This document shows, piece after piece, positions 9,592 through 21,667 of a stretch of 64,000 nucleotides of DNA. How positions within the stretch are numbered: the first letter of the stretch is position 1; the number at the start of each line of letters is the position of its first letter. The notes under the pieces are model-generated. The model worked only from the letters and a program-made list of their open reading frames with translations, was not told where the DNA came from and did no database searches. Both the position numbers and the translations under genes were made by a program. This DNA comes from an uncultured Alphaproteobacteria bacterium (GTDB taxonomy: Bacteria; Pseudomonadota; Alphaproteobacteria; HIMB59). Location: the NCBI GenBank assembly GCA_902574995.1, contig CACGPP010000005.1, positions 32,980 through 96,979 of the forward strand, written 5' to 3'.

Positions 9592-10779
9592 CTAAAGCTT
9601 TAGATTACGTACATTTTTAGCTGCTTGACGAATTCTTTGCTCGTTTTCAACCAGTCCTATGCGAACAAAACCTTCGCCATATTCGCCAAATGCAATACCA
9701 GGAGAAACAGCTACATCTGCTTTAACCATTAAGTCTCTGGCAAATTTTAAAGATCCTTTATTTTGGTACTTTTTAGGGATTGGTGCCCATGCAAACATGC
9801 TAGCCGCAGGACTAGGAATATCCCAGCCAGATCTTGACATAGACTCTACTAAAACATCTCTTCTACTCTGGTAAGTTGCTCTAATACTAGCGACACAGGT
9901 TTGAGGACCATTAAGTGCTGTTGCTGCTGCTACTTGTACCGGCGTATAAGCACCATAGTCTAAGTAAGATTTAATTTTTGTAAGAGCTTCAATTAGTTTT
10001 TTATTTCCAACAGCAAAACCTATTCTCCAACCAGCCATAGCATAAGTTTTTGACATTGAGGTAAATTCAACTGCAATTTCTTTAGCTCTATTTATTTGAA
10101 GAATTGATGGGGGTGGTTTTTTATCAAAATATATCTCTGCATAAGCAAGGTCTGATAAAACATAAACATTAAACTTCAAGGCCATCTTAACTATTTCTTT
10201 GTAAAAATTTAAGTCAACTACTTGCGCTGTTGGATTAGATGGAAAGGATACAATTAGAGCTACTGGAGATGGAGTGCTATTTCTTATAGATCGATCTAAT
10301 CTTTCAAGATAGGTTTCAGGATCAAAAACTCCGTCTTTCATTGTCTGTAAATGTCTCAAAGAGGCTCCTGCTATAATAAATCCATAAGGATGTATTGGAT
10401 ATGAGGGGTTAGGAGAAATAATAATGTCACCAGGTGTTGAGATTGCTTGAGCTAAGTTAGCTAAGCCCTCTTTCGACCCCAATGTTACAATAACTTCACT
10501 ATCAGGATTTAGTTTTACTCCAAATCTCTTTTGATAATACTTAGCTTGAGCCCTTCTTAATCCTGGTACACCTTTACTGACTGAATATCTTCCTGTTCCT
10601 GGCTTATCTGTAACCTCTTTTAATTTTTCTCTGATATGTTTAGGTGTTGGCATATCAGGGTTACCCATACCAAAATCAATAATGTCTTTTCCATTCTTTC
10701 TAAGTTTAGCTTTAAGTTTATTAATCTCTCCAAATATATATGGAGGTAAACGCTCTATTCTATTAAAATTATCTTTCAC
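9592..10779 (-). CDS. alaC: Class I/II aminotransferase, AlaC-like alanine/aspartate transaminase
   Basis: IIDFGMGNPDMPTPKHI, SMSKTYAMAGWRIGFAVGN PLP-lysine region. Confidence 0.85.
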   Translation of the reverse strand: MKDNFNRIERLPPYIFGEINKLKAKLRKNGKDIIDFGMGNPDMPTPKHIREKLKEVTDKPGTGRYSVSKGVPGLRRAQAKYYQKRFGVKLNPDSEVIVTLGSKEGLANLAQAISTPGDIIISPNPSYPIHPYGFIIAGASLRHLQTMKDGVFDPETYLERLDRSIRNSTPSPVALIVSFPSNPTAQVVDLNFYKEIVKMALKFNVYVLSDLAYAEIYFDKKPPPSILQINRAKEIAVEFTSMSKTYAMAGWRIGFAVGNKKLIEALTKIKSYLDYGAYTPVQVAAATALNGPQTCVASIRATYQSRRDVLVESMSRSGWDIPSPAASMFAWAPIPKKYQNKGSLKFARDLMVKADVAVSPGIAFGEYGEGFVRIGLVENEQRIRQAAKNVRNLKL

Positions 10780-10865
10780 AATTATAAAATAGATTTTTTT
10801 CTAAATATCTGAAGTATAAAATTCAAAGAAATATTCTTTACCAATTAACTTTATATTTCTTTAAA

Positions 10866-12728
10866 TTAATCAAATAAATTAAATATACCATTAAGAAATG
10901 GTTTATAGTTTTTCCATTGGTCAGAACTACCTTGATAAATTTTTTCTCTAATTTGTACATTAGAAGCAGTAGAAATAATTCTTTTATTTACCTCTGGTGA
11001 TAAAAATTTTTCATCCCATTTTAAGCCTATATAATCAATCATCTGCCTTATCTCAAATTCTTGATCAATAGTTAATTTATCATAATCTATATTATAAATT
11101 TTATGATTTAGATGCTTTGACCAATAATCCATTAAATTATCGTAAAGTTTATAATAAGAGACTATATCTTCTAGTGAGTGACTATATCCAATATCTTTTT
11201 TAAAATATTGTTTATAATTTGCCCAACATACCGCAGATGGATTTCTTTTTACATGTATGATTTTAGCTTCAGGAATTACACATGTGATTAATCCTAAAAA
11301 TAGAAAATTTTGTGGCATTTTATCTGTAACAAAAAAATGATCCTCAGCAATATTATGCATTTTATCTAGGTAACTATTTCTAAATTTTAAAAGAGATTGA
11401 TGATCTATATTAGACAATCCCCTAGCTATTGAACCGCCTAAATCATTAATGTACGGTAACTCACCAGCACCTTTAACACTCGGATGTAATGATATAATTT
11501 GTTCAATTAATGTAGTTCCTGAACGAGGCATTCCGACAATAAATATTGGTAAATGATTATTTAATACTTTATTAAATTTTTCTGACTCAATTGAAATCTT
11601 TTCATAATTAATCTTTATTTGATTAAAAATTTCTATATCTATATTTATATTATATTTCGATTGTTTTTTTCGTAATGTATTTCCCTCGCTGTAATGTTTA
11701 AATGCATGCTCATAATTTTCTAAATCTTCATGTACTTTAGCTAATGCAAAATTTATATGGCATAGGTCCTCATCTGAAATTTCTTTTCTTAAGTAAAGTT
11801 CATTCATTTTTAAATATTGATTATCTTGTGAATTAAATTTTTTGATTAAAGTTAGGTTTCTATGAGCCTCAGCATAATCAGATTTTAATTCTATTGCTTT
11901 TGTGAGATGTTTTGTTGCTTTTTCTATTTTGCCAAATTCAGTATATGTAATACCTAAGTTAAAGTGTGCTTCGGCAAAATTTGGTTCAAGTTCAGTAGCT
12001 TTTTTATAACTATTTTTTGCATCTTTGAACTTTCCAAGTTTTTTTAAAACATTACCAAAGTTACTATGCGCTTTTGCAAAATTAGGATTTAATTCTATAG
12101 CTTTTGTATAACTATGAAGTGCTTTATCTATTTCTTCTAATTCGTAAAAAACATTACCTAAATTATAATGTGCTTCAACAAAATTTGGGTTAAAATGAAT
12201 AGCTTTTTCATAACTTTTTCTTGCATCTATTAGATTTCCAAGTGATTTAAGAGTAATACCTAAATTATAATATGCCTCAACATAATTATTTTTAAGTTTA
12301 ATGGCATTTTTATAACTTTCTGCTGCATCAGTTAATTTACCTAATTGTGTAAAAATAACACCCAAATGAAAATGTGCAGGAGTATATTTAGAGTTTAATT
12401 TTATTGCTTCTTTATAACTTAATTCAGCTTCTTCATATCTTCTAAGTAATTTAAGTGTGTTGCCTAAATTTGTATGGACCTCAACATCCTTAGGGAATAG
12501 TTTCACAGTTTTTTGAAAAATAATTAATGAGTCTTCTATTCTTCCAGTTTGTCCAAGAACTGCACCAAGTACTTTCCATCCAAGGGAATGTTTAGGATAA
12601 TTTAAAGTTAATGATTTAGATAAATTTTCAGACTCAATATATCTTCCAGCATTAAAATGCTCTAAAAGGACCTTTAATAGTTGTTTGGGAGGAATTTCCC
12701 TATCATTAATTGAGTCTTCTAAATTCAT
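10866..12728 (-). CDS. TPR-repeat protein with C-terminal sulfotransferase domain
   Basis: About nine 34-aa TPR units (AEAHYNLGNVFYELEEIDKALHSYTKAIELNPNF...) followed by PIFIVGMPRSGTTLIEQIISLHPSVKGAGE (PAPS-binding 5'-PSB loop). Confidence 0.9.
   Translation of the reverse strand: MNLEDSINDREIPPKQLLKVLLEHFNAGRYIESENLSKSLTLNYPKHSLGWKVLGAVLGQTGRIEDSLIIFQKTVKLFPKDVEVHTNLGNTLKLLRRYEEAELSYKEAIKLNSKYTPAHFHLGVIFTQLGKLTDAAESYKNAIKLKNNYVEAYYNLGITLKSLGNLIDARKSYEKAIHFNPNFVEAHYNLGNVFYELEEIDKALHSYTKAIELNPNFAKAHSNFGNVLKKLGKFKDAKNSYKKATELEPNFAEAHFNLGITYTEFGKIEKATKHLTKAIELKSDYAEAHRNLTLIKKFNSQDNQYLKMNELYLRKEISDEDLCHINFALAKVHEDLENYEHAFKHYSEGNTLRKKQSKYNINIDIEIFNQIKINYEKISIESEKFNKVLNNHLPIFIVGMPRSGTTLIEQIISLHPSVKGAGELPYINDLGGSIARGLSNIDHQSLLKFRNSYLDKMHNIAEDHFFVTDKMPQNFLFLGLITCVIPEAKIIHVKRNPSAVCWANYKQYFKKDIGYSHSLEDIVSYYKLYDNLMDYWSKHLNHKIYNIDYDKLTIDQEFEIRQMIDYIGLKWDEKFLSPEVNKRIISTASNVQIREKIYQGSSDQWKNYKPFLNGIFNLFD
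11830..12620 (-). repeat. Tandem ~102-bp coding repeat (34-aa TPR units)
   Basis: Periodic 'cataattttt...ctttttcataactt' blocks encoding A.A..NLG....LG...A..SY..AI.LNP. Confidence 0.8.
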
Positions 12729-12809
12729 CTATTCTCACTCAACAATAGAAAGAGGTTTACTAGTTATAACATATAGGGCTTTATTTTTCCTAGGTACTAT
12801 ATTAACTAA
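12729..12809 (-). pseudogene. Decayed guaA 3'-end remnant (27 codons)
   Basis: Ungapped alignment to 14816-14896, 62/81 identical by eye; translates LVNIVPRKNKALYVITSKPLSIVE*E* versus [26 protein letters not shown]. Confidence 0.85.
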
Positions 12810-12816
12810 ATTAAAA

Positions 12817-14307
12817 CTAAAATAATTTAGCATATTCCATCAACTCTTTATTACCAATTTTGGTAAATAATCCTTGTCCGTTGTTAATGTACACATCGTT
12901 ATTACCTTTAACAAAATGATGTCCATTTACCATAAAATCAATATGCCCATCAAAATTAACATCTAGTGGATGTAATGAGAGATACCAACCATTTTCATCA
13001 TGCCCAACTTCAGACTTTGGCCAATTTTCTTTATTAAATTTTGTTACACTATGAATTGAATGTTGCCAAAATATAGAAAAATTACCATCACCATCATTTA
13101 GATAAGTAATTAAATAACCACCAACATAATTTAGACCAATAGTAGAACCAACAATGTCCATATCTCCATCATTATCAATATCAGCAATCATAGTACCGAC
13201 TGGATTACAAAGTGGAATTTTGTCTTTAGTCTTAGTGTGATACCCCACATTCTTTATTTCTTTTGAGTTTTTAGTGTTCCATTTGTTGGAACCATCACCC
13301 CATAGAATTCTAATATTATGTCTTTCTTTATTTTTAGCATTATGACCTGCCCAATTGTTGTGATAATTGAAGCAATTAGAGCTATGTCCACCAGACAGTA
13401 TGTCTATATGACCGTCACCATTGAAGTCTGCATGTCTCGCTAAGAAACCGAACTGATTTGCACAAACGGTACTTTTCATTATGCCTTTACCATCATTAAT
13501 AAGACATAGCATTTCACCGTTGCTTCCTTTCCAATCAATACTGGCAAGAATGATATCCATGTCACCGTCTTTATCGAAATCACCCGCATCAGCACGGTGT
13601 GAAAAATTACAAAATCTTTTGAACTTTTTATTATAGTCTGCTCCACTAATATGCGTTGCACTTGACTCTTTTAAAAAACCTTCAGGTTGGGATAAAAAAT
13701 ACGAGTGATAACCCCCACAACCTGTTCCAAAATCATTTACTGCTGCTGCCAAATATATATCATCCCAACCATCACCATTAAAATCAGCAACAAGTGGTTG
13801 TGCTGTTCCACTTTGAATAAAAGGTAAATTGTCTTGTATAAGACCTGTACCCCAAAAAGATTCATCACCTTTAGCTCTACCAGTTTTTGATTGACCAAGA
13901 ATAATTTGATAATTGTGTTGAGTTACTCCGGCTTCTGCTAAACAAGCACCAGCGTTTTTATCAGCTTTACAAACATATATCCCAAGATTTGGATCTAACT
14001 TTTGTTTAAATTTCTTATCAAGATTAAGAACTGTTACAACATAATCCTGCACACCGTCTCTATTAAAATCACCAGTCGCTATAAAATCATGCAGAGTAAA
14101 CCAAGGTTGTGATTTATCATAAGCTAATAATTTAGCAAGAAATTGATCTTTGAGAATTTTTTTAGGGATGAGCCATTTTTTTTTATCACTATTAGCCTCT
14201 CCCCATAAATATTTCTCATCAAATCCCTGACCTGCCTGAAATGGTAAAATATTATCAGCTTTAGCAAAACTAAAAATAAACAAAAAAACTACAATAAAAT
14301 ATTTCAT
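12817..14307 (-). CDS. Secreted VCBS/FG-GAP repeat protein (start at MKYFIV; ORF track start 14325)
   Basis: Signal peptide MKYFIVVFLFIFSFAKA; Ca-binding-type motifs DFNRDGVQDY, DFNGDGWDDI, DFDKDGDMDI, DFNGDGHIDI, DIDNDGDMDI, DVNFDGHIDF. Confidence 0.85.
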   Translation of the reverse strand: MKYFIVVFLFIFSFAKADNILPFQAGQGFDEKYLWGEANSDKKKWLIPKKILKDQFLAKLLAYDKSQPWFTLHDFIATGDFNRDGVQDYVVTVLNLDKKFKQKLDPNLGIYVCKADKNAGACLAEAGVTQHNYQIILGQSKTGRAKGDESFWGTGLIQDNLPFIQSGTAQPLVADFNGDGWDDIYLAAAVNDFGTGCGGYHSYFLSQPEGFLKESSATHISGADYNKKFKRFCNFSHRADAGDFDKDGDMDIILASIDWKGSNGEMLCLINDGKGIMKSTVCANQFGFLARHADFNGDGHIDILSGGHSSNCFNYHNNWAGHNAKNKERHNIRILWGDGSNKWNTKNSKEIKNVGYHTKTKDKIPLCNPVGTMIADIDNDGDMDIVGSTIGLNYVGGYLITYLNDGDGNFSIFWQHSIHSVTKFNKENWPKSEVGHDENGWYLSLHPLDVNFDGHIDFMVNGHHFVKGNNDVYINNGQGLFTKIGNKELMEYAKLF

Positions 14308-14311
14308 TTCT

Positions 14312-14335
14312 TTATTCCCATTCAATAGTAGATGC
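14312..14335 (-). repeat. Short guaA 3'-end duplicate
   Basis: ttattcccattcaatagtagatgc versus tcattcccactcaatagtagatgg at 14816-14839 (21/24 identical); both encode STIEWE*. Confidence 0.75.
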
Positions 14336-14390
14336 TAAAAATATCATTGTTTATCAACTATTTTAAAGCCATTTTTTAAATTGTGTAAGT

Positions 14391-14815
14391 TTAATGACCA
14401 TCATATTTCTTAAGTAGATTATCAAAATTTCTTATTTTCTTATAAACATTACTTTTTTTATCGTATTCAACTCTCCAAAAAGGAAAGTTGGGGCATTCAA
14501 GTTTTAAATATTTTGTTTCTATAAGTGAATAATCTATTGCCAATCTTAGAAATATACCAAAAGTTACTGGACAAGTATTGTCCGCTTTACTTTTTTTAGC
14601 CAACTTTAGTCTAATATCTTTAAAGTTATACTTTTTGGTAGAGGGAGTTTTTTTAATAAATTTTATAATATCTTTTGGGGTTGATATGAGCATTAATTCT
14701 CCTTTTTTCATATCAGCAAAATTAAAATCTAATTTTTTAATTTTTGGTAAAAATTCTCTATTAAATTTCTTAAATGTTTTTAATTCATCAATTGATAATT
14801 TTGTAATATCTAAAT

Positions 14816-14825
<10 letters not shown>
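14391..14825 (-). CDS. Hypothetical protein, 144 aa, start overlaps guaA stop
   Basis: Intact ORF, no recognised family; alternative start MNLDITKL at 14819. Confidence 0.6.
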
Positions 14826-17838
<3,013 letters not shown>

Positions 17839-17860
17839 TTATATTAAAATCAAGATCTGA

Positions 17861-18205
17861 CTAGGATAGTTTTCTTCCGTCATTGAGACCAGCTTCGTAG
17901 TCTAGTGGATCTACATCATCTAAGCATCCTAGATTAATACCCATTCCGTTTGGATCAGTTCTTCTATTGTGGTGAGTGTATATCCCGCAATGCTTGCAAA
18001 AAAAATGTTCTGCTAAGTTTAGATTAAATTGATAAAGAGATAGATCTTCTTTTCCCTTTAAAAGTTTAAAATTAGATTTAGGAACCATTATCATTTTTGC
18101 ATTTTTTCTAATACAAATGGAGCAATTGCATTGCATTATTTTTTCAAGATCAGAGTCAATCTCAAACTCAATAGCTTTACAGTGACACGATCCTTTATGA
18201 AGCAC
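17861..18205 (-). CDS. GFA/CENP-V family zinc protein
   Basis: GSCHCKAIEFEI, CNCSICIRKN, FCKHCGIYTHH. Confidence 0.88.
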   Translation of the reverse strand: MLHKGSCHCKAIEFEIDSDLEKIMQCNCSICIRKNAKMIMVPKSNFKLLKGKEDLSLYQFNLNLAEHFFCKHCGIYTHHNRRTDPNGMGINLGCLDDVDPLDYEAGLNDGRKLS

Positions 18206-19004
18206 GGCTATTTTCTTTAAAGAAATTTTTTAAAATATTTTTAGTTTCACTCGCCGTTTCTAAAATAGACATATGTCCAGACTCTTCTAAAACGACTGTT
18301 TTTGATCCCTCTATATTTGAAGCTAATTCTAGACCCACTTTTTTAGGAGTCATTTTATCATGTTTACCTACGATACATAAAGTTGGGTGTTTAATGCTTT
18401 TAGCAGCAGCTTCACCATTAGTGTATTTATCGCAAGCATTAAAGTCTGCACCAAGAGTTCCGTCATTATTTGAAGATACTAGCTGACCACCCATACCTAA
18501 ATGGCTTAATCCTGGAACAGGATGGCCACCTTTATGCCCTAAAGGTCCATGCACCCAATCCATCATAAGATCAACTGCTTTTTGATCTTTATTCAATGCT
18601 AAGTCTAAAAGTTCAGTGTTCATTTTCATTGACATAGATCCATTGATTAGTGCAAGTAAATCTAATTTCTCAGGATGTCTTTGTGCAAATTCTAATCCCA
18701 CCAAACATCCCTGTGAATGACCGACGTACGAGGCTTTATCAATACCCAAAGATGTTAATAGGTCTGCAACCCAATCAGCCATCTCCTCGATAGTTTTTAA
18801 TGGTGGTCCCTCTGAGTCACCATGACCGGGTAGATCTACTGCAATTGTATTGTAACCATGAAATGCAAAGTATCTTGTTTGAAGCACCCATGTGACATGG
18901 CTCAAACCACTACCATGAACAAATACAATCGAGGGTTGATTTTTATCTATTTCTCTTCCACTAGATGTGTAATATGCCTCTTTTCCGTTAACTTTAAGCT
19001 TCAT
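18195..19004 (-). CDS. Alpha/beta hydrolase
   Basis: VFVHGSGLSHVTW, GHSQGCLVGLE nucleophile elbow, KHDKMTP, ESGHMS. Confidence 0.9.
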   Translation of the reverse strand: MKLKVNGKEAYYTSSGREIDKNQPSIVFVHGSGLSHVTWVLQTRYFAFHGYNTIAVDLPGHGDSEGPPLKTIEEMADWVADLLTSLGIDKASYVGHSQGCLVGLEFAQRHPEKLDLLALINGSMSMKMNTELLDLALNKDQKAVDLMMDWVHGPLGHKGGHPVPGLSHLGMGGQLVSSNNDGTLGADFNACDKYTNGEAAAKSIKHPTLCIVGKHDKMTPKKVGLELASNIEGSKTVVLEESGHMSILETASETKNILKNFFKENSRAS

Positions 19005-20314
19005 TTAGAAGCTACAAGTCTCGGCTTTTGAGATGCTCTGAAACCATTTTCAAAGTCATTAATAATGTCATCCATGTCTTCCAAGCCAACAGAAAAACGT
19101 ATCATATCTTCAGTTAGACCTGCCAACTCTAATGATTTTTTATCCATTTGAGAGTGAGTTGCGGATGCTGGATGAATGACTAGTGATTTTGCGTCGCCAA
19201 CGTTAGCTAAATGTGATGTTAGTTTTAAAGAGTTTATAAATGCGTGACCAGCCTCTTTGCCCCCTTTAATTCCAAACGCTATCATTGAGCCGGCACCCTT
19301 AGGCATTAATTTTGCAGCAACTTTATGATCGGGGTGATCCGGTAAGCTTGGATGGTTTACCCAAGAAACACTTGGGTTGTTACTTAAGTAATCAACCATT
19401 ATTTTAGTATTGGATAAATGCTTTTCCATTCTCACTGAAAGAGTTTCTATTCCTATTAAAATATTAAATGCATTTGTTGGACTCATACATGGACCAAAGT
19501 CTCTCATGCCCTCTGCCCTTGCTCTCATAGTAAATGCTGCTGGACCAAATTCTTCTGCAAAAGAAAGACCGTGATAACCATCATATGGTTCAGTCATTGT
19601 TGGAAACTTATCTCCCTTAGTCCAATCAAAGTCACCCTTTTCAACAATTATACCACCCATAGAAGTGCCATGACCTGCCATCCATTTTGTTAGAGAGTGT
19701 GTAATTATATCTGCACCTAATTCAAAGAGATTACACAAATATGGTGTGTTAAATGTTCCATCAACCATTAAAGGAATACCTGCGTCTTTTGCTATTTTTG
19801 AAATTTCAGGTAAATCCATAATTTCAATTCCAGGATTACCAATCAACTCACCCCATATACATTTTGTATTTGGTTGAATTGCTTTTTTGAAACCCTCTGT
19901 GTCTCTTGGCTTAACAAAAGTTGTTTCAATACCAAATCTTTTTAAAGTTAGTCTCAGTAAATTAAAAGAACCTCCGTACAATTGTGATGAGGAAACAATA
20001 TGATCTCCTGCACTACAAATATTTAAAAGAGCTAGCATCATTGCGCTCATACCAGAGGCAGTGGCTAGAGCAGCAGAACCACCTTCTAAAGCTGCAACTC
20101 TTTCTTCAAGAACAGATATAGTTGGGTTGGATATTCTGCTATAGATATGTCCACCCTCCTCTAGATTAAATAAAGCAGCTGCGTGATCTGCATCTTGGAA
20201 TAAGTATGATGTTGTTTGATAAATTGGAACGGCACGGGAGCCAAAATTTTTATCTGGCTGATGCCCACTATGTAAAGTTTTAGTGTTAAACTTATATGTT
20301 TTTGGATCGGTCAT
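19001..20314 (-). CDS. metY: O-acetylhomoserine aminocarboxypropyltransferase/Cys-Met metabolism PLP enzyme
   Basis: FNTKTLHSGHQPDKNFGSRAVPIYQTTSYLF, DIITHSLTKWMAGHG. Confidence 0.88.
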   Translation of the reverse strand: MTDPKTYKFNTKTLHSGHQPDKNFGSRAVPIYQTTSYLFQDADHAAALFNLEEGGHIYSRISNPTISVLEERVAALEGGSAALATASGMSAMMLALLNICSAGDHIVSSSQLYGGSFNLLRLTLKRFGIETTFVKPRDTEGFKKAIQPNTKCIWGELIGNPGIEIMDLPEISKIAKDAGIPLMVDGTFNTPYLCNLFELGADIITHSLTKWMAGHGTSMGGIIVEKGDFDWTKGDKFPTMTEPYDGYHGLSFAEEFGPAAFTMRARAEGMRDFGPCMSPTNAFNILIGIETLSVRMEKHLSNTKIMVDYLSNNPSVSWVNHPSLPDHPDHKVAAKLMPKGAGSMIAFGIKGGKEAGHAFINSLKLTSHLANVGDAKSLVIHPASATHSQMDKKSLELAGLTEDMIRFSVGLEDMDDIINDFENGFRASQKPRLVASK

Positions 20315-20361
20315 AATTTAAACATATCATAATTTTTATATTGAAAGTATTACAAAAAGTC

Positions 20362-21633
20362 TCAATTCATACACTTTGGCTCAAAACCAAAATTTCTATC
20401 AACAAAATACTGAGATTTTTTTGCTTTCCACATATAATTATTTCTGACATGTGTTGGGTCTCTGTCTGAAAAATTTTCAATTAACCAATCTAAAGAAATA
20501 GCCATTTGATGAACATGATAAGCGGCATCTTTTTGATCAGTTGAAAAATTCTTTAGACCGCTTGGATCTTTTCGTTCTCTGTACTTTTCAACATCTGTAA
20601 GACCTAAATTAAGAACATCTATAGTTTTAAAAATTCTTTGTTTTAACTCTGCAGGAAACTTATTGTAATTCCATACTTCTGTTATAGCCAATAAACCTAA
20701 AAGATTATTTACACCTTGTGAGTGATACCAGACATCGCGAACACCTCTGAAACTATTATTATGAATGTAGCCATCTTCATAAATTACCTTACTAGCTTTT
20801 TTAATACCTCTATCAAACCAAAAATCTACTTCTTCTAATTTATTTTTCCATGCTAGATAAGCTATAACAGAAATTGTACCATCTGCCATTTGGATAAAAC
20901 CACGATCATCGTTTAAATGTTTATCAGCCCAAGGAAAAATATATTTTTCGTATAATTTTTGAATGTATTTATCAATTAAGATAAATTGTTCTTTTGAGAA
21001 CTGGTCTTTAACCAAATATGCGTTAATTATAAAACTAGCACCATATATTTGAGCTTCGTGAACTTTATGTGGTAAGCATTTAGCTTTTGTATCTCCTTTT
21101 GAGCCGCCATAACAACTTTTAGGTGTTTTACCTTCTTCTTTGAGTTTATTAATATCTTCTAAAGTCATAGTGTTTAAAAAAACACCAGACTCTGCCCAAG
21201 CTGTCATAATTTGAGTAATTGAATCTGATTGTAGCTCCATATTATTAGAAATAATTGCATTAATAATAGATCCATGTAACAAGGCTAATCTTGATGTATG
21301 TTTTTCATGATTAACGGAAAGGCTGTTTGATCTATCTTCATGCTCTTTTTGCCAATCGTATTCAGTTAGCTTCATCAAATAGTTAAAATTTTTCTCGTTT
21401 GTAAGGTCAAGATCTAATTCACTATATTTTTCACCATAGCTTCCATCACCATGAACTCCTTTTATGGTGCATGTATTTGAATTCAATACATGTGCAAAAA
21501 AAAACTTTGGAATAACGGTGGTAGAATTTTTATCAAATTCAAATTTATTCTCCTCAACTATTTTTCCATCTTTGAAAGTTAAAGAAAATGAAAGACTTGG
21601 TATTAAAAATAATAAGATAAAAATATTTTTCAT
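20362..21633 (-). CDS. Secreted alginate-lyase-like (alpha/alpha toroid) protein
   Basis: Signal peptide; QIYGASFIINAYLV..., NNSFRGVRDVWYHSQGVNNLLGLLAITEV reminiscent of PF05426-type lyases. Confidence 0.5.
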   Translation of the reverse strand: MKNIFILLFLIPSLSFSLTFKDGKIVEENKFEFDKNSTTVIPKFFFAHVLNSNTCTIKGVHGDGSYGEKYSELDLDLTNEKNFNYLMKLTEYDWQKEHEDRSNSLSVNHEKHTSRLALLHGSIINAIISNNMELQSDSITQIMTAWAESGVFLNTMTLEDINKLKEEGKTPKSCYGGSKGDTKAKCLPHKVHEAQIYGASFIINAYLVKDQFSKEQFILIDKYIQKLYEKYIFPWADKHLNDDRGFIQMADGTISVIAYLAWKNKLEEVDFWFDRGIKKASKVIYEDGYIHNNSFRGVRDVWYHSQGVNNLLGLLAITEVWNYNKFPAELKQRIFKTIDVLNLGLTDVEKYRERKDPSGLKNFSTDQKDAAYHVHQMAISLDWLIENFSDRDPTHVRNNYMWKAKKSQYFVDRNFGFEPKCMN

Positions 21634-21667
21634 TAGTATAAGAGTATCTTAAATATAAATTAGTTTA

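Noticed and set aside
11830-12620. CRISPR-like regular spacing
   Set aside because: Periodicity is ~102 bp coding for 34-aa TPR units, in frame, not repeat-spacer structure
13479-13661. 60-aa minus-strand ORF
   Set aside because: Out-of-frame overlap within the VCBS gene
19001-20362. SAM riboswitch upstream of metY
   Set aside because: Only a ~47-bp AT-rich gap upstream and no recognisable SAM-II/SAM-V motif
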